Assembly: GCA_020698575.1 (NCBI GenBank)
Contig: CM036243.1
Span: 14,747,903-14,811,902, forward strand
Direction of reading: 5' to 3'
Origin: Bostrychus sinensis
Lineage: Eukaryota; Chordata; Actinopteri; Gobiiformes; Eleotridae
Length of the DNA stretch: 64,000 nt
The translations under genes and the position numbers were made by a program. Of the stretch, positions 21,926-34,110 are shown in pieces. Every line of letters begins with the position of its first letter. The first letter of the stretch is position 1. Below the pieces are notes generated by a model. That model saw nothing but the letters and a program-made list of their open reading frames with translations, was not told the DNA's origin and did not search any database.

Positions 21926-21956
<31 letters not shown>

Positions 21957-22619
21957 TACATAGTTTATTTCTTGCCTGGCCAGCCACACCCCTGTAGCCC
22001 TAGTATTATTCTATTAAGCTTGATCCTAATGACCAATCATAGTTGTTTATCTAAAAGTGGTTTATGCCATGCATTTCACTGATTGTTTGCCTATTTTTGT
22101 GTGCGTACATTTATTCTTGTTCTAATAACAACATATTTTTTTCTTTGGGTGGAACAGAAAAAAAAAAAAACGTCTGGCGCCTATGATATTTTGCTAGCGT
22201 GACTGACCCCCTATTTACACCAACTCATCAGCAGTGCAGAACAACAGAGTCATTTCACCTGCATAAACTGCTTGGGGAAACACAGTAAAAATAACGGCTC
22301 ATTAAAATAAGTTAATTTTTGTGGGGAGAGAAATATAATCTACTTTACAGCTCCAAACACCCATTTTACAAGGCTCACAACTTTGGGTTTAGACTGTAAG
22401 TATTCAGCAAAATAGAGTTGTGGGGTGTAGCAATAACAGTTCAGAAGCCCCCAGCTTTAAAGTATGCATGGCAAATTGCTTTTACAAAAACTAACCAAAC
22501 CTCTGGGATAGATCTGCATGTTTTTTACATTAATAGCATGTTATGTACTCTTTGTGTCAGTGCCCCTACCTACTACTTCAAACTGTATTTGATAATACTT
22601 ACAATACATTAACTATCTT
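21821..22619. other. intergenic, T run and GT tract
   Basis: Holds a T run continuing into a GT microsatellite at 21926-21957 and an A run at 22158-22171. No gene is seen. Confidence 0.6.
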
Positions 22620-22631
22620 GGAGTGCCTGCA

Positions 22632-23003
22632 TCCATCCATCCATTTTCTACCGCTTATTCCCGTCAGGGGTCGCGGGTGACTGGAGCCTATCCCAGTAAC
22701 TTTGGGCCGTAGGCGGGGTACATCCTGGACAGGGGCCAGCTTGTCGCAGGGCTGACACAGAGACGAGCACAGACAGACAACCATTCACTCTCACATTCAT
22801 TCACTAGGGTCAATTTAGAGTCACCAATTCACCTAACACATGCATGTCTTTGGAGGAGGAAGCCAGGGAGGAGTAACACAGGGAGGACATGCAGACTCCA
22901 CCCAGAGAGTTCGCGTGATGGTGTGTTGGTTGGCCCGGGGCTCGAACCCACGACCTCCTTGCTGGGAGGCAAGAACGCTAACCGCTCTGCCACCGTGCAT
23001 CCC
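22632..23003 (-). mobile_element. tRNA-derived SINE, full-length, with perfect 12-bp duplication
   Basis: Read on the minus strand, it starts at 23003 with a tRNA-like head: A-box-like TGGCAGAGCGG (22982-22992) and B box GGGTTCGAGCCC (22938-22949). It continues through a body and ends in a (GGAT)n tail (22632 onward on the + strand as TCCATCCATCC). The 12-mer GGAGTGCCTGCA is repeated exactly at 22620-22631 and 23004-23015, the mark of retroposition. The tRNA-like head is part of the SINE promoter and is not a tRNA gene. Related copies lie at 32.5, 44.8 and 50.1 kb. Confidence 0.92.
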
Positions 23004-23015
23004 GGAGTGCCTGCA

Positions 23016-24890
23016 ATAGAGCCTTAAAAAAAAGCAAAACACCAAACTATCCCGTTAAATGGTAATCTGAATAAGAGTATAGAAAATAAATGTTGACAAA
23101 TAACACATTAAGTAGCGGTTCAGGGAAAATGCAACTAGTGTTTAGTGGTCAATTTCAGCCTTGTATTGGATATGCGTGGCTCTGACCACCTGTGAAATCA
23201 CAGTGCAGAACATTTGAAGCCTTTAGGCAAAGTACTTGTCTTTCCAACAATAGTGTTTTCATAAGCAGCCAACTGGGAGGAGATCTAAAGAGAGAGGCAG
23301 GAGCACTAATCAATAGGAGAGGGCGGACTGGTGTCAAACGGCAAATAAACAAACAAGCCATTATCCTGACACTCGCATACACACATGCACAAACAAACTA
23401 AGCCGTACACAAAGACGTGAGTCTTTGCTAAATCTGTCATAAAAGCTGCTGCTAATATGTGTTGTTGTATGCAAGTGTGAGAACAGTAAGTAACTCATTC
23501 CTAGTCACGCTGCCTCTCTGTGTGTGCAGGTGACCAAACTGTTGCCATACTAACTAGATTGCAAAGTATTAGCTCTGTGCAATGCTAGTTGTCTGTCTCC
23601 TCTTTTGCTCTACAAACCAAAGCCATAGCATTAAAAAATTTAACCACTTGAGGATTTAACCATCCTAATTGGGTTTTATGTAGACAAATAAAGTAATGAA
23701 AGCCAGGGGCCATTTTAGAAATAGTGATTATATTGACACTATCAACAGGTGTATTCAGATTTAACTGCGTTTGAATGTAATTGGATCGACACAGAATCAA
23801 TAATAATTCAGGGGGAAGTACCACCAATTAATCTACACACAAGTGCTCTAGGACTGACACAATTTGAAAATTTATTGGTTGCAAGGGTTGAGTTCAAATA
23901 AATTTTGAACAGAAAGGTTTATGGGTCTGGCTGCCAGACTTAATAATGTTTAATAACATTTTAAGTAAGATTTTAATAAGACATAATAAAAATAATCTTT
24001 CTATGGGTGCAATCTCGATGCATCTCTAATGCTATGACTTTTTTCTCTGACAAAGTAAAAAAGGCAGCCACTTCTCCAGACTGGAGAGGCTTGCTGCTGT
24101 ACACACTGATATTCCTGTATTGATCAGTGGCTCATATCTGGTGCCACTTAGGAGGCTCGTGTTAAGACTCGCTATGAGACGTGTTAGCGATGTGTGCTTC
24201 GTCTGCTGTGCATGCATCTGTGTGTTGTCTGTTTTTATCTCTCTGTCCACTCTTGTGTATGTGTATGTGTGTGTTCAAGTTTGTTCAGGCCAGTGCTGGT
24301 GACAGAGTGAGCGAGCAGGAGAAGTGCTATTGATTTTTTGCCCAGCCATGCCAGAGAAAGATCTGTTTGGGTGGAACTGTGATTACCTTCCTTTCTCACC
24401 CTCTCTCTCCTCCTTTTACCCTTTCACATACCAGCACTATCTAAGTGTCCAACAGCTCGGCTGTCTCAATCGTTAAGCTGTAACAAAGCATGTGATGCGT
24501 TCATGTTTCAGTCTATTTCTGGACACGCCACACATCTGGGGCGACTATGTCTCATGGTTTTAGCGGCTTATTAAATGTTTGTTTATGAACTATATCGCAG
24601 TTGCCGCATGGAGGTTGTGTGTGCATGTGCTTTAAAAAAACAAAGCAATAGTATCAAAGGTTTTAAAAGATTTAGAAGTGAATCAGTTGCTTAGTTACCA
24701 GAGTGGGTTACTGGAGTTTGCATATGACTCCAAATAGACATGTATTCAGCAAGGAAAAAATACTACCACTCAACAAGGCCACTGCCCTTATAATGGGTAT
24801 ACAGTCATTTTGATTAGTTTGAAGCAATTAATTAGTTATTTGTGAATGTTATCATAATTAACATTTATACATTTTGATTCTTTGTTAAAT
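23016..24890. other. intergenic sequence
   Basis: No gene or clear element. A GT-rich tract lies at 24254-24275. The 80-codon frame at 23585-23827 and others have no family features. Confidence 0.55.
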
Positions 24891-25272
24891 TAGATTTGAT
24901 ATTTGATACTTCAAATACTTCAAGTATTACAAGTACTTTAAGTATTTCATGTACTTAAAATACTTCAAGTATATCAAGAATTACAAGTACTTCAGGTGTT
25001 TCAAGTACTTTAAGTACTTCAAGTGCTTTAACTTCTTTACTATTACTACTGCAACTTTTTCACTACTAGTACCACTACTATCACTGCTATTACAACAAGT
25101 ACTAATACTAATACCACTACTACTAAAACTACTAATACTACTACAATTACAGATACAACCACTACTACTACTGATACTGCTACTACTACCACTACTACTA
25201 CTAATACTAATACTAATACTAATACTAATACTACTACTAATACGACTACTACTACCACTAGTACTACTACTA
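24891..25272. repeat. degenerate TACTTCAAG array running into an (ACT)n array
   Basis: 24900-25030 is built of 9-15-base units based on TACTTCAAGTA. 25060-25270 is an impure trinucleotide array (ACT with AAT and ACC interruptions). The ORF-like stretches over it are poly-Leu/Val artefacts. A similar association of AGTACTT words with an ACT array occurs at 51712-52115. Confidence 0.85.
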
Positions 25273-25890
25273 TGAGACTTACTTGTTTCTGTGGTTGTTT
25301 AGCGTCTGGAAAGCTGGTGCTAATGTTTGGCTTTGTGTTTGCACACTACATACGATTGTCAGCTAGTAAGTTTATCACATGAAACAAGCTTTCACCAAAA
25401 CACACACTTCTTCATCTTTGGTAGTAAAATCGTAATACGTGCTCTGATGTTGTTTTTGTTGAGTTTGTGGACTATTGCTAAGTAAACTAGCCTATCTCTG
25501 TGTCAGAGCAATCTGGGTTTTGTAAAATCATTGTTTTTAGCAGCTATCTGTTGTTTAGTGCATTGAGGACACTAATGAATCATGTGCATTTAGCCCCGTG
25601 CTGTTTCTAACTTCTCTTTTGATTCAAGCCTTCATGAAGCTTGACAGTGGGAAACCCCCAGCATGGAGATAAACGTGAGGAAGATGCTGCTACAGGTAAT
25701 ACTAAATATAACGCGTTACAGTCTCTGTCAGTGCTGCTCACCTGATGTGGACACAGATTGTTGGTGTTGTAAACAGAAGCGATACGCGCAGCAGTCGCCA
25801 TTACAGTTCAGACCAAAAAAGACTACAAAAATATATGCCGCCAACTCAGAACGCAGAAAGTGTTCCTTTAAATAACAACCCCATAAAAAC
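25273..25890. other. intergenic sequence
   Basis: Mixed composition. No gene or repeat recognised. Confidence 0.5.
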
Positions 25891-25894
25891 AGAA

Positions 25895-26008
25895 GATTGG
25901 TGGTCTATCTTGAACCATGAAGACGTAGTTCCCAGACCTGGACTTGAACTGGGGATCCTCTAGGGGAAAAGGCTTTATCCATAAAGCCACAAAGCCCTTA
26001 TACCGACC
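25895..26008 (-). mobile_element. tRNA-like SINE head (partial)
   Basis: On the minus strand, TGGCTTTATGGATAAAGC resembles an A box, and GTTCAAGTCC about 45 bases later resembles a B box. Probably the head of a SINE attached to the repeat that follows. A tRNA pseudogene is the alternative. Confidence 0.45.
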
Positions 26009-26132
26009 CCTTGTAGATAAAGTTTGTATCTTTGGCCTTATCTTGCAATGGTAAATATTTAGGTATTAAGGAAATTTGAAATACTTCCCTGCGCATATTT
26101 AGGCCATCAGGGAATGTGCAATATCTATCTGC

Positions 26133-26168
<36 letters not shown>

Positions 26169-26600
26169 GGCCCCCAGGTAAGGTGATATGTCATCACAGT
26201 TAATTTGCTATATTATTGACTGTGAACTTCTTTACGGGATGTGCATTATGTTCAGAAGCCAATCTTTATCAAGTGGTACTTATTGTATTCATGTTATGTG
26301 CGCTGTTGTGTATGTAACGTTAAGTGTGTCTGTGGTGTTGTATTTGGATTGTTTATTTTGGTGATGTGTTTTTTACTGTGGCATGTGGTCCCTTGTCCCA
26401 AGACCAAGTATCATCTTATTACACAATCTTGAAAAAAAAAATTGGGATTCACACAGTGTTCCAGATCCACAGTAAAACTGATTTCTTACTCAGCTCATTA
26501 CTAACCTTTCATAAAAAGTTCATCAAAATCCAATCATTACTTTTTGATTTTTTTTTAACAAACCCAGTAACAAACCAACTGGTGAAAACATAACCTTGGC
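26009..26600 (-). mobile_element. dispersed LINE-like repeat, interrupted
   Basis: The + strand blocks GACCCCTTGTAGATAAAG... (26009-26060) and ACAGTGTTCCAGATCCACAG... through ...AACAAACCAACTGG (26453-26582) also occur in the same order at 39896-40110, so this is a family member in minus orientation. The middle contains other sequence and a TTTA microsatellite (26134-26168). Confidence 0.6.
26134..26168. repeat. (TTTA)n microsatellite
   Basis: About eight to nine uninterrupted tetranucleotide units. Confidence 0.9.
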
Positions 26601-29320
26601 TGATAATAATAAATGTGACATTGTTATGTAGCGATTGCAGTAAATGTGGATATGTCACCACATCGCTGGTCTTATAGTGTGACATGATGAAAAAAAACTC
26701 GCATTGGATTAATCTTTATCTTAAGGCCATGTTTCCTTCGCAGAGGTCATGCGCACGATGTCAAACATGCCCCACTTTCATTACCAAATCAAATCCTGTA
26801 CTCTGAACATGGCTGTCTGTAACACTGTGCACCCAGATCAGCGTGTTCGGGTCTGCCCGCACATCTGTCTCCCTCGCAGCCTCCTGTCTCTTGGCCCATT
26901 CGAACGTAACAGACGCTTACACAAAAGCCAATCTGTGTTCGCCGCCGCTCTGTAGTGAGATAAACAGATAAATGATTAGTGGCAATTGAGGAGAGGGAGT
27001 CTTCATGTCACTCTAATGAGAGAGAGTGGGACCGAGATTAAAAGTGCAACATTGCGTCGAAGAGATTATTGGGTTTTTATTGGTGTTTTTTTTTTTTACC
27101 CAGCATGTGTGGTTGGCTGCTTTTCTCATTACTGGATTAAAGAGCATCTGGTTGGTTCAATGTGCCTACTCGAGCCTGCCATTCAAAGTCATGGGGGAAA
27201 TAATACACAGTCGTCTCATGTACTAGGTGCCTCGTACACGGATGCCAATGTGGGAGAGTAGATATGGATCGAATAAAGCAGGACACGGGCAAAAATGAAA
27301 TTGCTGCGTCTGGGGGGCTGTGTCGCAAAGAGTGGCAAAGCTAGTACTATGGGGCTGTATGTGAAAAAGGGAGAAAAATTCTTAAGTCAAATCTATTTCT
27401 GGTTATATAATGAAAGGTGGACTGTGAAGGGCTTAGCTGGATAAGGTGCTGAGTACACAGGCAGTGAGGAGAGAGGGAAGAAAGAAAGGGAGATGAGAAT
27501 GGAAGACTTGATGGAAAGACGCACTTGTACACTTATTTAGTGATGGTCATTTTGTCTTGCTCAGCTAGAGTTAGCTAGCATTAAGCGCTCAGGCAGTTAA
27601 ATTTTCTCCAGTTGAGCAAAAGTCAAAACTTTGACTATACAGTATGTATGTGAGTAAGTTGATGAATCTATAATGTCAACTGAAAGTACGTGAATGTTTG
27701 TGCGCCAGCCCAAGTGAAAGTTTACTGCAGAGGTCAACCATGGTCAGATTTTATAAGTTTTCTAAGCTCAAGTTTGAAAACAAAATAGTGGAGTCCAAAC
27801 AGTGAAAAAGACCACCACAGCAGGTTTGCATCACCACAGTTACTTTGCTAAATTCCCCAGAGGATGCTCACAAACATACATTTAGTCTGTGCCATAAACA
27901 AAAAATGTGTGAGTCTATGTATAAGCCCCATGTTTTTTTCTTTCAATAAAACCAGATATTCCTGACTCTACACAACTTGAGTTTGGGTGGCAGGTTGATC
28001 GTGAAGCTTTGTCCTTGGAAACTTGGAAAAACGCCTGCCCTACACACACTGAATGAAGAACACAGGAACTTGGGTCAAAACCTGCTGCCTGACTTTACCA
28101 CTTAATGTCATATGCTTCAGGGACATAGCAGAGAAGAATCTTTGGTGTACATCAGACTTTGACTAAATATTGCTAATAATATGAGTTTTCCAAAGGCTGT
28201 TGCTTACATAAAAGTGTTTGAGTTGCATTAGAAATGCCAATTATTAGCATTACTTTATTTTACCCCTGAATTTCAAGCTCTTAAACTAAAGCAATATTTG
28301 CTAAATGTATTAACGTTCAGTTTTCAGTAAAAAGGCTAACATAAACTCTAACTTGTTAGCTGTGTTAAACGCTAACATTACTGACCAATAACTGTTTTGG
28401 TCTATAAAGAGTGACGTCAGCATACAGATTTGACTTCATGTAGCCCTTTTATGGCATGTATTAGATGGCCTGATGAAGTCATGTGGTATAGTGCTTATTC
28501 ATGTTACTATGACAACACTATAACAAATATTTTCAGTTTTTTAATGACAACATCAACCATAAAATCCACAAATCTGTGACAGGAAGGACTCGGCTATAGT
28601 TTTGTTACTCCATCGGTCAAAAAGATTGTGGACTCTTATGGGTTAACAACATTGTAAGAACGTTATACTTTTAAGTTAAAGGAAACTTAAATTACTATTG
28701 ATATAACAAACCTTTAACAAAAACTGTCTTGAGCTTACTTCTCATTCATAACACAAGCAAACTCAAGAGCGCGTATGGCCTAATTGTAGGAATTGTATTT
28801 TCATTAGTGACTGACACAACATTCATACATCACCCTGATATGGTTGTTGATGAGAGTTGCGCTGTAATAAGAGTTTATATCAGTGTATGAGCCTGTTTTT
28901 GTACATACTGCTGCTCCTATTAATCAGAACCTATCACTTGTGGCTAATGGAGATAGATTATGAAGCAGGGAGAGATGGGACAGTCCCAGGAGAATGTGTT
29001 TGTCATATACCTAAAATGCCTCTACAGTATACGGCTTCTGCTAGTTAGCTTGTTTTTTAGGTCTCTAAACATCTAGAGAAAGCTTGACTGCTGTACATAT
29101 TTGTGCTTTCAGGAGGCACAGTTGCCAAGTAAGAAACACATTTTTCTAATTTGTGGTGTGTCATCTCCCAACGTCAAATTGGTAATATGTATACATAAAA
29201 TTATGAATATGAAGTAAATTAGCCAAGTATATTAGCATTGCAAATATTAACGCTACTAATACCCAGACACACCTTTAGCCTGAGCAGACCAGCAGGTTCT
29301 TTCTCATGTATGTTAAGGTA
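26601..29320. other. intergenic, with an island at 26710-27260
   Basis: No supported gene. 26710-27260 is non-repetitive and GC-richer, with GATAAACAGATAAATGATTAGTGGCAATT-type words; overlapping frames there (26749-26955, 26986-27261) carry no known domain. The remainder is AT-rich with GCTAAC/TTAGCATT words common in fish DNA. Confidence 0.4.
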
Positions 29321-29324
29321 TACG

Positions 29325-29557
29325 TCTTTATTGTCCACGTAGGGAAATTCATTCTCTGCATTTGACCCATCCTTCAATTCCGCTGGGTCAACCTGTCAGG
29401 AGCAGTGGGTGGATGCGGTGCAGTGCCTGGGGAATCTTCTCCATCTTGAACCTTAAAACCCACCCACACATGGGGAGACAGAAAGGCTCCACACGGTGCG
29501 GGGATCAAACCAGGGACCTTTTTGCTGTGAGAGTGCTTACCACTAAGCCACCGTGCC
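29325..29557 (-). mobile_element. tRNA-derived SINE, second family
   Basis: The minus strand starts GGCACGGTGGCTTAGTGG with an A box (29535-29550) and a B box GGTTTGATCCCC (29500-29511). A body follows and the 3' end lies in CTTTATTGTCCACGTAGGG sequence read from the + strand. Body and tail differ from the SINE at 22.6 kb. No clear flanking duplication is seen. Confidence 0.75.
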
Positions 29558-32526
29558 ACTGTGAAAACTCAAAGTCAGAAGTCATGCTGTGATGGACTAA
29601 TCATTCTGTGAGCATAGTCATAGTATGCTGCACATAAAATTTGTGTGTGAATAATTAGCTTAGAAAATGCCTGCATGTGTACGGCGCATATATTCTCCAG
29701 ACAAACACGACTTTACAAGCATCTTTTTATACACCTCAGAGGTAGAAGAGACTTGCGTAGCAGCTGTAGCAGAAGGTTTTAATCCCTCCGAGATATCCAC
29801 ATTCTCCGAGGGTAGAATATCAGTTTCATGCTAATATTTCTCTGCCGCTTTCCCCCATACATATCCGAGTATATCCAGCTTCAGGTGTAAGAATTTCCAC
29901 TTCAAAAACAACCTCTAAAGTACCCGCCGCCTTGTATATGACAGGGACAGTATAAGTGACAGTAATGGGCTGAACTGGTAATTCCAAGCATATACTGTAA
30001 TCCTCTTGTTGCAAAGAGACACACTCTTAAAGCAATTACACTTTCATTAAGTATCACTCAAAATGGAAATGAGGAGGGCTCGCGTTTCCCAGAGACAAAG
30101 ACAGGCCTCTTCACATTCCATGCTGGTATAAGTGATGCATGGACAAAGGGCAAATCTTGTGAACGCATCCAGTAGTACTGCATGTTGACACTCATTTTAA
30201 CAGTGAAAGAATAACTATAGACACCACACGTTTTATAAAAAAGTTAAATTAAATTATACACCATTAGAACTAATATGGTTAAATGCATTTGACAATAGCA
30301 TGAATATTATGAATTTATTTTTATTTTGCTGGACTGAAACCGATATCGAGTGAATGTATGCCCCATTTAGGTGTCTAAATTTTCCTATTTTTAAGTTTTG
30401 CAATATAACAAATCAAATCTACATTATTTACTCATATTTTATTAATTACTTCATCTTATACTCTTGTGTAAGGAAGAGCAGCATACCACCAGTGGCCCTA
30501 TTACCACAGTTTTAACACTATTGCTATACATTTATTAGCAAATCGGTTACAACCTCTCAACTAGAGCGATATGCAGTGTTCAGTGATTTTATTCTTCCAG
30601 AATTTTTCAGTATTAGCAAAAATACAGCTCTTGCAATACGCTATAACCTTTTGTGTTATGATACTATTAATATTTATACATCTTTTATGGGCAACAGCAG
30701 TGCCTGGTTAAATAAAAAAGCAAGCGTGCAATGAGTTTTTTTTTACATTCTTGCAGCTGTTTGCAAAACATATTTTCGCTCCCCTTGCACTTAACCTAAA
30801 ATAAACCAAAAATACAAATACGTCAGAGTGGAGACATTATTGGTTCTAGTAGTTTATAGTTGGTGGATTTGGAAAGACACAGAGTAAATACTGAAGCATC
30901 CTATCCTCACAATACAGAAGGATTATGGGGCAAATGCCCAGACCCCCTAGCTGTAATGAAGCCACAGCCACTATATATTTTTTATTGTTTGTACTCATGT
31001 GATCATAAAGATTTGTATTTAATTTTACAACTGTAATTCATTATATGTCCTCCCAGGTATGTGGTTCCGGACTCTGGCACTGCTCACTATACTGTAACTA
31101 GATTATTTACCAAACAGTGCTATCTGAAAGGACTAAGTGAGCTTTACAAGGATAGAGGAATGTTCCTATAAGTGCATTGTTGTACAGACAGTGACAATAG
31201 ATAAAACTAAAGTCTTGTATTACACACTCAACACAAGTCAAAAGTGCAGCGTGAACTCAATACAGCTTCACAGACAACTATGATTTCAGAGAAGTTCATA
31301 CATATTGTATGCAGCAAATAGAGTAAAACAAGGGAAAAAATAATGTTATCTGGATGGCTAATACTTTTTAAGGTCAGAACACAAAGTTAGTTTGTCTCCA
31401 AGGGAATAAAATAGTTGAAACAGCCAAATAACTGCTTGCTTTCTCTATCTTCCCTCTTGTATTGATTGCCAGCTGTCTTCTGGGTAGTCAGACTTGCTGA
31501 TGACCTTTAAAATGTCTTCCTTATTTGTGTTTGTGCAGCGGGTTGTGTGTGAGTGTGTCATGACATCTACAGTATGTCCGGTTCCTGTCTTTGTGTCACT
31601 ACTGTCATGTTATCATACTCTCTCATTGATTAAGTGTCACGCTATGAGAGGTGGACTTTTGGTGTACAAAGTTACTAAAACAGTTTTTATTATTTGTCAC
31701 ACCCATTTTGTCTCTCAACTGTGATCTAACAAGGTTGCTGCAGGATAATTCTAAAGTGATGCTCTTAAAAATATAACCAACTAATCAAACGTGAGCTGTC
31801 ACAACATATCTGCTATGCATGGCTTTGTTTGTCGGCTTGTATGATACAAGTATGTGCGTAGCATGCATGGCTACTCACAGTGGAAGAGGAGAAGGTTAAG
31901 TGGGAAGGTCAACAGGAGTGGAGCAGCGAGATATCCATCACAGAAACTAATACGTTTCCGTGGACACCCTGGCTATTTATTTTTATTTCTGAGGAAAAAA
32001 GAAGACAGTTTGTGCAGGTGAGCTGGCAGCCTGCCTGGGGCCGACCTGACATATCCTCTGCAGATATTTGGAGGGGAACACAGAGCGCACGAGTAAACAA
32101 ACCGACTGGGAAAAGAAGCTTGGAAAAGTTGTTCACAGGAGCAAGATCATTTATTCTTTTAAATAAGGGGTCATCCACTCAAAGTAATATATGAAAACGT
32201 ATTCTGACTGTGTTTACTCTGAAGGCAAGAATCTATTAATGAGAATGTCAAGTGTTTTTGATAGAGTCCTTTGTGGAACTAATTAGCCAATCCATCACTA
32301 GTCAAGTAATTACATGTCGGCTGATCATGACCATTTTAAGCTTTTAGATTAGACAGTGGTTTATACATCAGTGTATAGCCCAAAAAATTACAGACCACCA
32401 TCTTACAGAACTACAGTATAAGTTACTGATATGGTTACAGATACTGTTAATATAAAAAAGACAGTTTCTAATTTAACCTGTATAAATATTTTCTGGATAT
32501 TTCAGAAAATGTTTTCATTCACTGGA
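29558..32526. other. intergenic sequence
   Basis: About 3 kb without recognisable gene or element. 31880-32194 holds overlapping frames on both strands but no family motif. Confidence 0.55.
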
Positions 32527-32790
32527 CATGAGACAGGGAAACCCTGGACAATGGCCAGACACAGGGCTGGCACTTGACATATACAGACACTCAACACACA
32601 ACCATTCAATATGGGCAATTTACATTTAGCAATTTAGCTATACATAATTGTCTCTGGAGAGTGGGTGGAAGCCTGGAGAAAACCCACAGTAACAAGACAG
32701 GCAGTGTCCACATTGAGACCAGCCCAAGGATCGAACCTACAATTTCCAAACTGTAAGGCAGGAGCACTTAACTTTTTGTCACCAATGCCT
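32527..32790 (-). mobile_element. old copy of the 22.6-kb SINE family
   Basis: GGCAATTTACATTTAGCAAT, TTGTCTCTGGAGAGTGGGTG and AAGCCTGGAGAAAACCCAC run parallel to the body of the SINE at 22632-23003 (same order: GGTCAATTTAGAGTC, TGTCTTTGGAGGAGGAAGCC). The B box has decayed to GATCGAACC. No duplication is visible. Confidence 0.65.
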
Positions 32791-34022
32791 CCCTATGTCA
32801 GACTATTTTAGAGTAAGAATACCACTGTTGCGAAACCTTATTATTGGAATTTCATTTCTGCTTGGCATACCTGTCTGAATAAACTCACAATTTGATTGAG
32901 TTTTTAAAATTGGTGAAAATGTCAGCTCCCTTGCGCACTGAAATGTGGAACAATGTCTCTCCCACCTTCATGACTCCATCGGTGCGTCTTCCTCCTACAT
33001 GCTCTGTCACTAGCCTTCTCGCTGCTTCTGTTCTTCCCTCTCTTACCTCCTGTCTCCTCTGCCTCTAACACCTCTTGTCATTATGGCTAACTCCTGCTAT
33101 GACAAGCCACGGTCTTGATCTATTTCTATCTGCTGCACAGACAAGTGTTACATACGCGCCAACTGTTCGTGTGCGCGCTTGTCCTCTGCATGATGGAGAT
33201 GCAGTGACATTCGCGGGTGTGCACCTTTACTGCAGATGTGGTCAACAGCTGTTTGGGTTACAGCGGCATTAAAAATTCACTTTGCAAGCATATTTTGTTC
33301 AGCGTTGACATGTGGTGTTCAGTGCTACCAAAATGTTAACAACTTGATCTGAAAGCGAAATGACAGGTATGCATCATATTAAGAGGCACACACACAGAGT
33401 TTTTATACCATGATTCCCACAACTTTGCTCAAAGTTCTCTATTTTGTCTGCAAGAACTTTCACTGTATACTTGAATAATCCTTTAATGGGCAGACATGAC
33501 TAATTCCACTGTTAGCTCAAAAAACACCTCAAGAAATGTCTCCTCATATTTGTCTTGAACGTGGGCAGCACAGGTCAATGCCAGCTCTTCGACAATATTC
33601 ATAACGCCAGTGGAAATAGTTCCTTAGGTACTATGGGGCCCTGTTCTTAATGATTATGTGAGCTATATTGAGTTGGAGTTAGAATGACCTATAGCTTTTC
33701 CCAAGTAGCCAACAAAACTGCTGCAAGCTGTCTGGGCCTCAGAGCCCTAATCGTTTGACCACATGAGGTCTGCAACTTCTCAATAAGAAAAGGAGTTTTC
33801 TTGCACATACTGGCCAAAAAGAAATTAATTGAATTGACATTGAGCAAATAGATGTGTGTTGTAGTTTTGTAATCTACATGATGGGAGATCCAATACCCTT
33901 TGTAAACAACACAGGCTGGACGTTCATTTAAGTTCGCATTAGCAACCAAATTGACTATTGTGCATAAACAAGATGCTTTTGGCAAATGGCTCAACCAGCT
34001 ATGTGTGCTTGGTAGAATAGAT
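32791..34022. other. intergenic sequence
   Basis: No gene. The frame at 33689-33994 (minus, 101 codons) has no recognisable features. Confidence 0.5.
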
Positions 34023-34110
34023 CAGTGGTTCCCAACCTTTTTTCCAAGTGACCCCCTTTTTTACCGGTCAACGATTCTCATCTTTGTAAGAGGCACTATT
34101 ACTGAGGAGA
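34023..34110 (+). mobile_element. hAT (Charlie-like) terminal fragment
   Basis: CAGTGGTTCCCAACCTTTTT followed by GTGACCCCC is the typical start of Charlie-group hAT elements. No matching right end with an 8-bp duplication is found. Confidence 0.6.

Noticed and set aside
22938..22992. tRNA-like A and B boxes
   Set aside because: They belong to a SINE head with a body, tail and target duplication. No intact cloverleaf tRNA gene is present. The same applies to 29500-29550, 44843-44897 and 25895-26008.
24949..25275. Leu/Val-rich frames on both strands
   Set aside because: Produced by the ACT trinucleotide array. Not a membrane protein.
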